64,000 bases of DNA. Source: Liolophura sinensis. Its lineage: Eukaryota > Mollusca > Polyplacophora > Chitonida > Chitonidae. Within the stretch, counting starts at the first letter, position 1; the number at the start of each line of letters is the position of its first letter. The stretch covers positions 3,102,501 to 3,166,500 of the forward strand of contig NC_088295.1 of assembly GCF_032854445.1 (NCBI RefSeq), written 5' to 3'. A program made the position numbers and the translations under genes. Shown piece after piece: positions 11,759 to 22,310 of this stretch. The notes under the pieces were generated by a model. It made no database searches. It worked only from the letters and a program-made list of their open reading frames with translations, and was not told the DNA's origin.

Positions 11759-14700
11759 ATGAAGATGAATCTTTTCTCTGGGATGTTGAAGGCGTTATTT
11801 CTACTCATCTCTGTACAAGGTAGCTGTGTGTATACACTGCAATACACCTGTAATATTCGCTAAACTTAATCGTTATAATCTGAAACATAACATCTAAATA
11901 TGAAGAAAACCATCATGTACGATGTTGTTCACAGATTAGAACCATGCATTTTTAGTTTTGCATCTAATCAAAGTTTAGAATGGTCATATCTCCAGAATAA
12001 ATAACTGCTTATCGATGTTTTGCAGTGTGTGTTGGTTACAAGAGGATCTGTTACTACACTAACTGGGCCCAGTATCGCTATGGAGCATCCTTCTTTCCCA
12101 GAAACATTCCACCTCACTTGTGCACGCATATATTCTATGCCTTTGCTAACCATTCAAACAATACTATAACGAGCCGTGAATGGAACGATGATTCAACACC
12201 GTGGTCCCAAGGCATGTAAGTATTTTCCAAACCATTGTCCCGTGAAAAATGAAATACTATAAGTTTTGATTCCAGACATGTGGGTATAATATTGTTAAAT
12301 GTGATCTTGTGACATATGGTACCAGATCCTTAGCACGTCGCAAAGAACGGCACATTCTGTTTCAAGGTTTACAAATCTTGACGAAAAAATGAGGTTTAAA
12401 AAAGTACCTACTATCGTCCACAAGAAATGACCAACCGAAGCACTAAGCCTAAGTCTGTCACAGCATGAATCATTGGCGGTAAACTGAATACATTCTGCAT
12501 CGTTGCTTTCTAACACAGACAAGTCTATACCAGGTGCAAAGTCTGACTTGGTGCAAGTTATTTACATTCGCAGGTACAGAGTCTAACTCGGGGAAGCCAC
12601 GATGTAACTGTCATTCACAATCGCAGGTAGAAAGTCTAACTTGTGGAGGCCATGATGTAACGGTCACTGACATTCGCAGGTACAAAATCTTACTCGGGTA
12701 GGCAACGTTGTAACAGTCATTCACATTCGCAGGTATAACAAAATCAACGCTTTGAAGCTTCAAAACCCAGATCTGAAAGTTCTTGTGTCGATTGGTGGCT
12801 GGATAAGCGCAGACGAACCTACTAGAACCAGAGAGTTCCGCCTGACGGCGAATTCGGCGGCAAATCGAAGGATTTTTATCCAGAACGCCATTAAATACGT
12901 GCGGGATAGGAACCTGGATGGTCTGGACATTGATTGGGAGTATCCGCGTCCGGAGGACTCACATCTCCAGCTAATGAAGGTAACAGACGCAGGTATTCTC
13001 TCTATGTATAAAAGACTATAAAACTACATAACTGAGTTTTCTTTACGAAAGTTTAGTTTCTTTACAAATGTACTACATCTTCAACAGCGCGGAAAATTTG
13101 CACGATAATTTGAATTTTTACTCAAACCTGCTAATAACTAGTAAAATAACTCTCGATCCCATCAGGAGTTACGTGAGGCATTTGACGCGGAAGGTCAGAG
13201 AACACAACGAGCGCCGCTGCTTCTAGCCGCAGCAGTGTGGGGGAATGCAGCCCTAAGCGGACCACGTTATAATATGGCACAGCTGGGACGGTAAGTTAGA
13301 TGATCTGATGTCACAGTTATATGGGTAAGTTAGATGATCTCACCTCACAGATAGGACGGTAAGTTAGATGATCTGATGTCACAGTTATATGGGTAAGTTA
13401 GATGATCTCACCTCACAGATAGGACGGTAAGTTAGATGATCTGATGTCACAGTTATATGGGTAAGTTAGATGATCTCACCTCACAGATAGGACGGTATAA
13501 AGTTGGATAATGTATCGTCATACTTAGGCCAGTAAGTTAGATGATCTGATGTCACAGTTATATGGGTAAGTTAGATGATCCCACCTCACAGATAGGACGG
13601 TATAAAGTTGGATAATGTATCGTCATACTTAGGCCAGTAAGTTAGATGATCTGATGTCACAGTTATATGGGTAAGTTAGATGATCTCACCTCACAGAGAG
13701 GACGGTATAAAGTTGGATAATGTATCCTCATACTTAGGGCAGTAAGTTAGATGATCTGACGTCACAGTAACAGCGGTAATTAATCTAATCTGACCTGACG
13801 GTCAGGCCAATAACCTAGCTGATCTGACTTCATACTTGGGACGGAAATTTAGGTGATCTGACATCTTGGTATAACGACTGACTCACTCTTTAAACTAAGT
13901 TCCGCTGGGCAACAATTTCTTCAGTAATACGGTACAAACTTTTGTTATCATCCAAGAGTCACAATCGAGACCTCTCCTTCCCTCTGCCTCACAGCACACT
14001 CATTACACAGAGCTTCTGATCCCACTATCTTTATCTCAGCACTTTCAGTTTACAGACGTTCCGATACCACTGCCTTTATCCCACCACATTCAATACCCAG
14101 ACCCCTCGTTCTCAATATCTTTATCCCAGCACATTCAGTACACAAACCTTTTGATCCCTTTGCCTTTATCTCAGCACATTCAGTACCCAGTCCTGTCGAT
14201 CTCAATACGTTTATCAAAGTACATTCAGTACCCAGACCTGTCGATCTCAATACCTTTATCCCAGTACATTCAGTACCCAGACCTGTCGATCTCAATACCT
14301 TTATCCCAGTACATTCAGTACCCACACCTGTCGATCTCAATACCTTTGTCCCAGTACATTCAGTACCCAGACCTGTCGATCTCAATACCTTTGTCCCAGT
14401 ATATTCAGTACCCAGACCTATCGATCTCAATACCTTTGTCCCAGTATATTCAGTACCCAGACCTGTCGATCTCAATACCTTTATCCCAGCACATTTAGTA
14501 CCCAGACCTGTCGATCTCAATACCTTTGTCCCAGTACATTCAGTACCCAGACCTGTCGATCTCAATACCTTTGTCCCAGTACATTCAGTACCCAGACCTG
14601 TCGATCTCAATACCTTTATCTCAGCACATTCAGTACCCAGACCTATCGATCTCAATACCTTTATCCCAGTACATTCAGTACCCAGACCTGTCGATCTCAA

Positions 14701-17700
14701 TACCTTTGTCCCAGTATATTCAGTACCCACACCTGTCGATCTCAATACCTTTGTCCCAGTACATTCAGTACCCAGACCTGTCGATCTCAATACCTTTGTC
14801 CCAGTACACTCAGTACCCAGACCTGTCGATCTCAATACCTTTGTCCCAGTACATTCAGTACCCACACCTGTCGATCTCAATACCTTTGTCCCAGTACATT
14901 CAGTACCCAGACCTGTCGATCTCAATACCTTTGTCCCAGTACATTCAGTACCCAGACCTGTCGATCGCAATACCTTTATCTCAGCACATTCAGTACCCAC
15001 ACCTGTCGATCTCAATACCTTTATCCCAGTATATTCAGTACCCAGACCTATCGATCTCAATACCTTTGTCCCAGCACATTCAGTACCCAGACCTGTCGAT
15101 CTCAATACCTTTGTCCCAGTACATTCAGTACCCACACCTGTCGATCTCAATACCTTTATCCCAGCACATTTAGTACCCAGACCTGTCGATCGCAATACCT
15201 TTATCCCAGCACATTCAGTACCCAGACCTGTCGATCTCAATATCTTTATAACAGCACATTCAGTACCCAGACCTGTCGATCTCAATACCTTTATCCCAGT
15301 ACATTCAGTACCCACACCTGTCGATCGCAATACCTTTATCCCAGCACATTTAGTACCCAGACCTATCGATCTCAATACCTTTATAACAGCACATTTAGTA
15401 CCCAGACCTGTCGATCGCAATACCTTTATCCCAGCACATTTAGTACCCAGACCTATCGATCTCAATACCTTTATAACAGCACATTCAGTACCCAGACCTG
15501 TCGATCTCAATACCTTTGTCCCAGTACATTCAGTACCCAGACCTGTCGATCTCAATACCTTTGTCCCAGTACATTCAGTACCCAGACCTGTCGATCGCAA
15601 TACCTTTGTCTCAGCACATTCAGTACCCACACCTGTCGATCTCAATACCTTTATCCCAGCACATTTAGTACCCAGACCTATCGATCTCAATACCTTTATC
15701 CCAGTATATTCAGTACCCAGACCTATCGATCTCAATACCTTTATCCCAGCACATTTAGTACCCACACCTGTCGATGTCACTGCCTTTATCACAACATAAT
15801 CAGTACGGAGACCTCTCGATCTCACTGCCTTTATCTCAGCACATTTAGTACCCAGACCTGTCGATCTCAATACCTTTGTCCCAGTACATTCAGTACCCAG
15901 ACCTGTCGATCTCAATACCTTTGTCCCAGTACATTCAGTACCCAGACCTGTCGATCGCAATACCTTTATCTCAGCACATTCAGTACCCAGACCTGTCGAT
16001 CTCAATACCTTTATCCCAGTACATTCAGTACCCACACCTGTCGATCTCAGTACCTTTATCCCAGCACATTCAGTACCCAGACTTCTCGATGTCACTGCCT
16101 TTATCACAACATAATCAGTACGGAGACCTCTCGATCTCACTGCCTTTATCTCAGCACATTCAGTACCCAGACCTGTCGATCTCAATACCTTTATCCCAGC
16201 ACATTCAGTACCCAGACCTGTCGATCTCACTGCCTTTATCCCAGTACATTTAGTACCCAGATCTCTTGATCCAACCGCCTGCCTTTATTACTGCACATTC
16301 AGTACACAGATCTCTTGATCCCAATAAGTACCTGCATTACTGCACATTCAGTACACAGATCTCTTGATCCCACTACGTGCCTTTATTACTGCACATTCAG
16401 TACCCAGACCTCTTCAGCCCACTGCCTGCCTTTATTACTGCATATTCAGTAAACCGATCTCTTGATCCCACTGCCTGCCTTTATTACTGCACATTCAGTA
16501 AACAGATCTCTTGACCCCACTGCCTGCCTTTATTACTGCATATTCAGTAAACCGATCTCTTGATCCCACTGCCTGCCTTTATTACTGCACATTCAGTACA
16601 CAGACCTCATAATCTCAATGCCTTTACCACAGCACATTTTGCACACAGAACTCTCGATGTCACTGCCCCTATCGCCGCAGATTTAAGACACAGACCCCTT
16701 GATCTCACTGCCTGTCTTTGTTACTCAATTCAGCTGATACTACTTTATCCTTTTTGACAAGGTACATGGATATCATCGGCATTATGTCATACGATTATTT
16801 CGGAGCCTGGGATCGGTCTGTCAACCAGCATTCTATCCTCTACCCAGAAACAGTAAGTGTTATTTGAAACATTTAACTGATATGTGTTTCTCTTATGGTG
16901 ACGCAGGCGGCAATTCGGAATAGCAAATGATAGCCAGTTGGGCAAATTGCAAGTTTCACTAGTGAATGACAACATCTGTTCTTAAATTTAATGGCGTACA
17001 CGTATCGTCTGTCTATACAGGAAACAATAACTTTTTTGTAATTTCAGTCAAATATTGATGTTAACAGTTGTCCTATTCCTAGTACATGTATAGTCCACTT
17101 CACAATGGTATTCTCTCATACTTTCTGACCTGACATCTTCTATCATAATTGTTTATCCGTTCGTTTTCCCCGCACATTTCAGGACGATGCCGTCAACCTG
17201 TGGTTATCGAATGGATTTCCTGCCAATAAGCTGGTTATAGGTATAGCTACATACGGCCGATCGTTCACCCTAGCTAACAACGCGCAGACGGTGCCCGGCT
17301 CACCCGCAAAAGGTGCAGGGCTTGCCGGCAGCTTCACAAACTCCATGGGGGTTCTCTCTTACACCGAGGTACATATGTACATATGTTAATTGGGGGTTGT
17401 CATGGCTGAGGTGGTTAGCATGCCAGTGCAGGGCAATGGCCCCGGAGCTTCTCACCAGTGCTGTCGCTGTGAGAGGCTCATGCTGGCTTCCTCTCCGGCC
17501 GTACTTGTGAAGATCTTCTAACAACCTGCGGATAGTCGTGAGTTTGTCCGGTTTCCTCCCACCGTAAAGCTGACCGTCGTCGTATAACTGAAATATTCTT
17601 GTACGGTGTGAAACACCAATCAAATAAATAAGTAAATTATGTTAATAACTTCTGAAGTTGTGTAACACAATTAAAGCCCAATTAGCATAACCCAATTAGC

Positions 17701-20700
17701 TGTTTGACACATACCACAACATGACGTTCACGTGGCATACGGGACTACAAACAGAATCTATCGTGGTTTTCGTTTCAGATCTGTTTGAAGATTAAAAACG
17801 AAGGTTGGACGAATCGCTGGGACAGAGTTAACGAAGTGCCTTACGCCTTTAAGGGCAACCAGTGGGTGGGATACGACAATCAGCGCAGTGTTGAAATTAA
17901 GGTATGTTTTCTAACCTGTGCCACAACTGTTTCATTTTTGTACGTTTGCATTTACATTTTACATTTTTCCAGCCTCACCATTCGTGTGTTATGGTGTATC
18001 TAATGCTTGGGGAAGGGGGGAAGGGGGGAACGGTTGGGGTGTGAGCTGATAGTAGTGAACAAGTGGTTAGAGGCTTTGGACAACAATAAACGGACATCAG
18101 TACACTAAAACTAATTGACCAGTATCTGACGAAGTCCTTGTTCCTCATAAAGGTGGAACAACAACTGAGCCAGGCAGTTTGCCCTTATTTACCAACAAGT
18201 AAAGTGAATTGTCTTCATCGGTTTGTGTGCAGATGAACTACGTGCTCAGCAAAGGTCTAGGTGGCGCCATGGCCTGGACTCTAGACTTTGATGATTTCTC
18301 GAACGCATGTGGTAACGGTATGTACCCGTTAATCGGGGTAATGCAGAAATTCTTACCAAGGTAAGATTTTGTTTAATCCACACTGATTTCTTCCGTTGAT
18401 GAAGCCCAGTTTATCTGCAACATATTAACACATTAACATATTTGCATTAAAAATCAATAAAAAATCTTTTAACGAACTCTTTCTTTTAGAAAATAACCTC
18501 ATTTCAAATCTATTCCGGATATCCAAACGTCATTACAACATGAGTTTGAGAGTATTTTTATTTTTTCAATATGAAATATTTCCTACTTTTCCTATTCGTC
18601 GAGGCCAATGACCCAGGAGCCTCTCACCATTGCAGTGGATGTGAATTCAAGTTCAGCTCATGCTGGCTTCCTGTACGGCCGTACATTACATGACCTTCAG
18701 CAACCTGCGGGTGGTCGTGGTTTTCTCAGAGCTCTGTCCGGTTTTTTCACACCATCATTCCGGCGTATAAGTAAAATATTGTTGAATATGGCGTAAAATC
18801 AAATAAAAAAATGAATAAATAAATACTTTATTCCAGTGATGGGAATGGTCCTGTGATCAGTAAAGATGATGGCCCAGAAACGAAATCACAGACAACAACA
18901 ACCACCACTACCACAACAACGACAACCACACGCACGGACATACAGCGTGAGTTTTAACGACCGAGTCATACTGATATTGATTTTGTAACGGAACTGCCGG
19001 ACCCTCTTTACTTTAAGCTCTGGCTATTTTACACAGTAGTAATGTTTATAATGCATCTAGTCGCTCTAGTTCCAAAGGGCCTGGTACAGTAAGGCCGAGA
19101 ATCAGCACCAGAGAGGCACAATAAGAAGGTGAAAATTTCAAAACCCCAGCACAATTCTGTAAATTTCAGAATCGAAGTATAACTGAATTTTTTCAGTTTA
19201 AGCAATTTTAAAGCCACGAGAGAGAAGAAGCTGAAAGTTACATTAGTTATATTTTTATTTAACTAATTGGTGCATGACTACGTGCCCAAGAATTTTCAGA
19301 AGTTACATTTGTAGTGCAATGGTTATCATAACTCTAAAGTGTCTAATGCAAAAAAAGAAGATATTTCAGTGACTGGAGGCGGCTACAATTTTTTGATTTT
19401 ATTACCTATTCATCGCTTTAGCTGGGGTCGATGGCCGCCTTTCCATACAAGGTCCTTTGAACAATGGCAGATTAAATCCAATGTACATTTGTGTAATTTT
19501 TTATAGTTGGTTTGGTGCATGATTGAATCAACTCTTTGCTGTGCTTTGTTTCTCCATTGCTGTTCATGAAAGTGTGTATGTAGAGTAATACAGCATAGAG
19601 TGCCCGGTTTAACCCGGTCTGACTCCCTCGTTATAATGCTACACCCACAACCATGAATATACCCTGATCGACTGTTTTAGATCCAGTCTATCCACCCAGT
19701 CTGTCTGTTTCTCTTTTAAATCAGTCTATCTGTTTCTGTTTTAACTCAGTCTCTCTGTTTCTGTTTTAAGTCAGTCTATCTGTTCATGTTTTTACCCATT
19801 CTAGCTGATTTAACCCAGGATTTCTGATTCTGTTTTAACTAAAATTATCCGTTTCTACTTTAACCCAGTCTGTCTGATTTAACCCAGAATTTCTGTTTCT
19901 GTTTTAACTCAAATTATCCATTTCTGCCTTAACCCAGTCTGTCTGATTTAACCCAGAATTTCTGTTTCTGTTTTAACTCAAATTATCCATTTCTGCTTTA
20001 ACCCAGTCTGTCTGATTTAACCCAGAATTTCTGTTTCTATTTTAACTCAAATTATCCATTTCTGCCTTAACCCAGTCTGTCTGATTTAACCCAGAATTTC
20101 TATTTGTGTTTTAACTCAAATTATCCGTTTCTGCTTTAACCCAGTCTATCTGATTTAACCCGGAATTTCTGTTTCTATTTTAACTCAAATTATCCATTTC
20201 TGCCTTAACCCAGTCTGTCTGATTTAACCCAGAATTTCTGTTTGTGTTTTAACTCAAATTATCCGTTTCTGCTTTAACCCAGTCTGTCTGATTTAACCCA
20301 GAATTTCTGTTTCTGTTTTAACTCAAATTATCCATTTCTGCCTTAACCCAGTCTGTCTGATTTAACCCAGAATTTCTGTTTCTGTTTTAACTCAAATTAT
20401 CCATTTCTGCCTTAACCCAGTCTGTCTGATTTAACCCAGAATTTCGGTTTCTGTTTTAACTCAGCCTATATGTTTCTGTTCTAGCCCAGTCTATCTGATT
20501 TAACCCAGACTGTCCGTTTCTGGTTTAACCCAGTGTGAGTTGTTCTGTTTTTTATGGCTTAAGTAAATCTCCTTCTATTTAAACCCAGTCTATCTTCTTC
20601 TGATTTAGGACCGCCTAGCTGCTTCTGATTTTACCCGGTGTGTTTCTGTTTTAGCCCAGTCTCTGTTTGTTGTTTAACCCAGTCTATCGGTTTTAGTCTT

Positions 20701-20905
20701 TCTGTTTGTTACAGGTGTCGTCTGCTCAGACCCCAACACACCGGATGGATTTTACATAATTCCTCACAACTGCCATGGCTACATACGCTGCGTTCTCAAC
20801 ACCGAGTATGTCCAAAGCTGCCCCACGGGCTTGCTGTATGACCCCACCCAGACGGCTTGTAACTGGCCGGCAGTGGTGACGAGAGTCAGGAATGACTGTC
20901 AGTGA
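11759..20905 (+). CDS. Secreted GH18 chitinase, one CBM14 (gene 1, 10 exons)
   Basis: Exons: 11759-11819, 12026-12215, 12733-12979, 13166-13290, 16762-16852, 17183-17368, 17779-17901, 18233-18360, 18837-18946, 20715-20905. Every junction is GT..AG; the exons sum to 1452 nt, 483 codons plus TGA, in frame throughout. Residues 1-20 are a hydrophobic signal peptide. The GH18 barrel spans about 25-385: SIGGW at 103-107, catalytic DGLDIDWE at 146-153 (acid/base E153), MSYD at 216-219, YGRSFTLA in exon 6, and AMAW with W356 closing the barrel. A linker with 13 consecutive Thr follows, then a CBM14/peritrophin-A domain (about 421-483) with six Cys. It should hydrolyse chitin outside the cell. The loop after the catalytic motif is about 9 residues shorter than in gene 2. 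Introns 2, 4 and 9 hold tandem arrays; introns 6 and 8 hold SINEs. The first ATG lies two bases after a good acceptor (tctgtttcag), so a 5' untranslated exon is likely upstream. Confidence 0.94.
12533..12732 (+). repeat. 53-bp tandem repeat carrying acceptor-like sites (intron 2)
   Basis: Four units in which cag|g occurs at exactly 53-bp spacing (cag at 12571, 12624, 12677 and 12730), each preceded by cattcg or caatcg and followed by ta. The last unit provides the true 3' splice site of exon 3. The others are near-identical decoy acceptors. Confidence 0.88.
13291..13870 (+). repeat. 34-bp/68-bp tandem repeat starting at the exon 4 donor
   Basis: The unit begins gtaagttagatgatct. gtaag occurs at 13291, 13325, 13359, 13393, 13427 and 13461, exactly 34 bp apart, alternating between a gatgtcacag and a cacctcacag form (68-bp dimer). 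The first gtaagt is the real donor of chitinase exon 4. Later units drift and mix with a gtataaagttggataatg variant. Confidence 0.9.
14000..16740. repeat. 45-bp tandem repeat array (intron 4)
   Basis: About 46 units of 45 bp between 14160 and 16260 (cagacctgtcgatctcaa, then tacctttatcccagtacatt), flanked by diverged longer units of about 57 bp (ctgcctgcctttattactg) up to about 16620. The period is a multiple of 3, so the minus strand stays open for 726 codons and the plus strand for up to 215. These frames lie wholly inside an intron of the chitinase gene and are not considered genes. The array runs almost to the exon 5 acceptor at 16761. Confidence 0.93.
17395..17638 (+). mobile_element. tRNA-headed SINE copy in intron 6
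   Basis: A near full-length plus-orientation copy: tRNA-like head (tggctgaggtggttagc), the ctcatgctggcttcctctcc block, gccgtac, caacctgcgga, tttcctcccacc, the gaaatattcttg block and a caatcaaataaataag tail. The internal B box is degraded. Confidence 0.82.
18600..18832 (+). mobile_element. SINE copy in intron 8
   Basis: Plus-orientation copy starting within the tRNA-like head (aatgacccaggagcctctca) and ending in an aaataaataaata tail just before the exon 9 acceptor. The tail overlaps the pyrimidine-poor region upstream of that acceptor. Confidence 0.82.
19690..20520 (+). repeat. 69-bp tandem repeat (intron 9)
   Basis: About ten good units of 69 bp (ctgatttaacccagaatttc, tgtttctgttttaactca, attatccatttctgcc), continuing as degenerate pyrimidine-rich pieces with repeated cccag up to the exon 10 acceptor at 20714. 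Units resemble polypyrimidine tract plus AG, like the real acceptor gtctttctgtttgttacag. Confidence 0.9.
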
Positions 20906-21344
20906 CACGCTACTGTTCAGACCTGATGGACACATCCACAGACGTTAATGACTGGGGTCTTGTTACTTACCATGTCAGGAATGCTATAGCACTGTGTATT
21001 TCTCTGTATATAGGTATGTCTATCTGTTGGCAACTTTACGGAAACTGTTACTGTGCAGTTATTTTGATGAAATTGTGTCCACAGTTTGGCCTTGGTCTAA
21101 GGGTGAGTGTATATAATCTCCGTGGTGATCCTGGGACAGTTTGCAAACGATTCGCCGCCATTGATAGAAGTGTTTGTTCGTTTGTCTCTAGTGCCGGATT
21201 TTGTTCATTCAGCTGAGGTTGAACTTTGTACCCTCGGAGCGCCTTTGATTGTATTATGCACCAGTTGCTACTGACAGGACAAATGTACGCAATAAGGTAA
21301 AAGTATCCTCAGCACCAAATATTACCAGCTAAAAGTGTAGGTGG

Positions 21345-22145
21345 ATGGCCTGGTTACAGGTAATTCACTAAAATCAGTCAGCATGTCAAGCAGACTGTTT
21401 TAAAATCAGTCAGTACGTCAAACAGACTTTTTTTTAAAATCAGTCAGCATGTCAAACAGGTTGTACTAAAATCAGTCAGCATGTCAAACAGGTTGTACTA
21501 AAATCAGTCAGCATCTCAAACAGGTTGTACTAAAATCAGTTAGCATGTCAAACAGGCTGTTTTAAAATCAGTCAGCATGTCAAACAGGTTGTACTAAAAT
21601 CAGTCAGCATGTCAAACAGGTTGTACTAAAATCAGTCAGCATGTCAAACAGGCTGTACTAAAATCAGTCAGCATGTCAAACAGGCTGTACTAAAATCAGT
21701 CAGCATGTCAAACAGGCTGTTTTAAAATCAGTCAGCATGTCAAACAGGTTGTACTAAAATCAGTCAGCATGTCAAACAGGCTGTACTAAAATCAGTCAGC
21801 ATGTCAAACAGGTTGTACTAAAATCAGTCAGCATGTCAAACTGGCTGTTTTAAAATCAGTCAGCATGTCAAACAGGTTGTACTAAAATCAGTCAGCATGT
21901 CAAACAGGCTGTACTAAAATCAGTCAGCATGTCAAACAGCTTGTACTAAAATCAGTCAGCATGTCAAACAGGCTGTACTAAAATCAGTCAGCATGTCAAA
22001 CAGGCTGTTTTAAAATCAGTCAGCATGTCAAACAGGCTGTTTTAAAATCAGTCAGCATGTCGAACAGGTTGTACTAAAATCAGTCAGCATGTCAAACAGG
22101 CTGTACTAAAATCAGTTAGCATGTCGAACAGGCTGTACTAAAATT
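21345..22145. repeat. 32-bp tandem repeat downstream of chitinase gene 1
   Basis: About 25 units of 32 bp: aaaatcagtcagcatgtc, then aaacaggttgtact. Measured spacing of tgtac is 32 bp (21494 to 21526). It begins about 440 bp after the gene 1 stop codon. I saw no AATAAA between the stop and the array. Confidence 0.92.
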
Positions 22146-22164
22146 AAGAACATGGCATAGAATA

Positions 22165-22310
22165 TAACATAAATATTTATTTATTTATTTGATTGATGTT
22201 TTACGCCGTACTAAAAATATGTCCCTTATACGACGGCGGCCGGCATTTTGGTGGGTGGAAACAGGGCGCAGCCCGGTCGAAACCCACGACCATCCGTAGA
22301 CTAATAACAT
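22165..22310 (-). mobile_element. SINE 3' fragment, minus orientation
   Basis: Tail-first copy: a tttatttatttatttgattg tail, the gttttacgccgtact block, cgacggcggccggcat, then cccacgaccatccgtag, where it breaks off. The tRNA-like head is absent. Confidence 0.78.

Noticed and set aside
14050-16230. 726-codon minus-strand frame as a repeat protein gene
   Set aside because: Lies entirely within a 45-bp tandem array in an intron of a well-supported gene; the open state follows from the 3n period.
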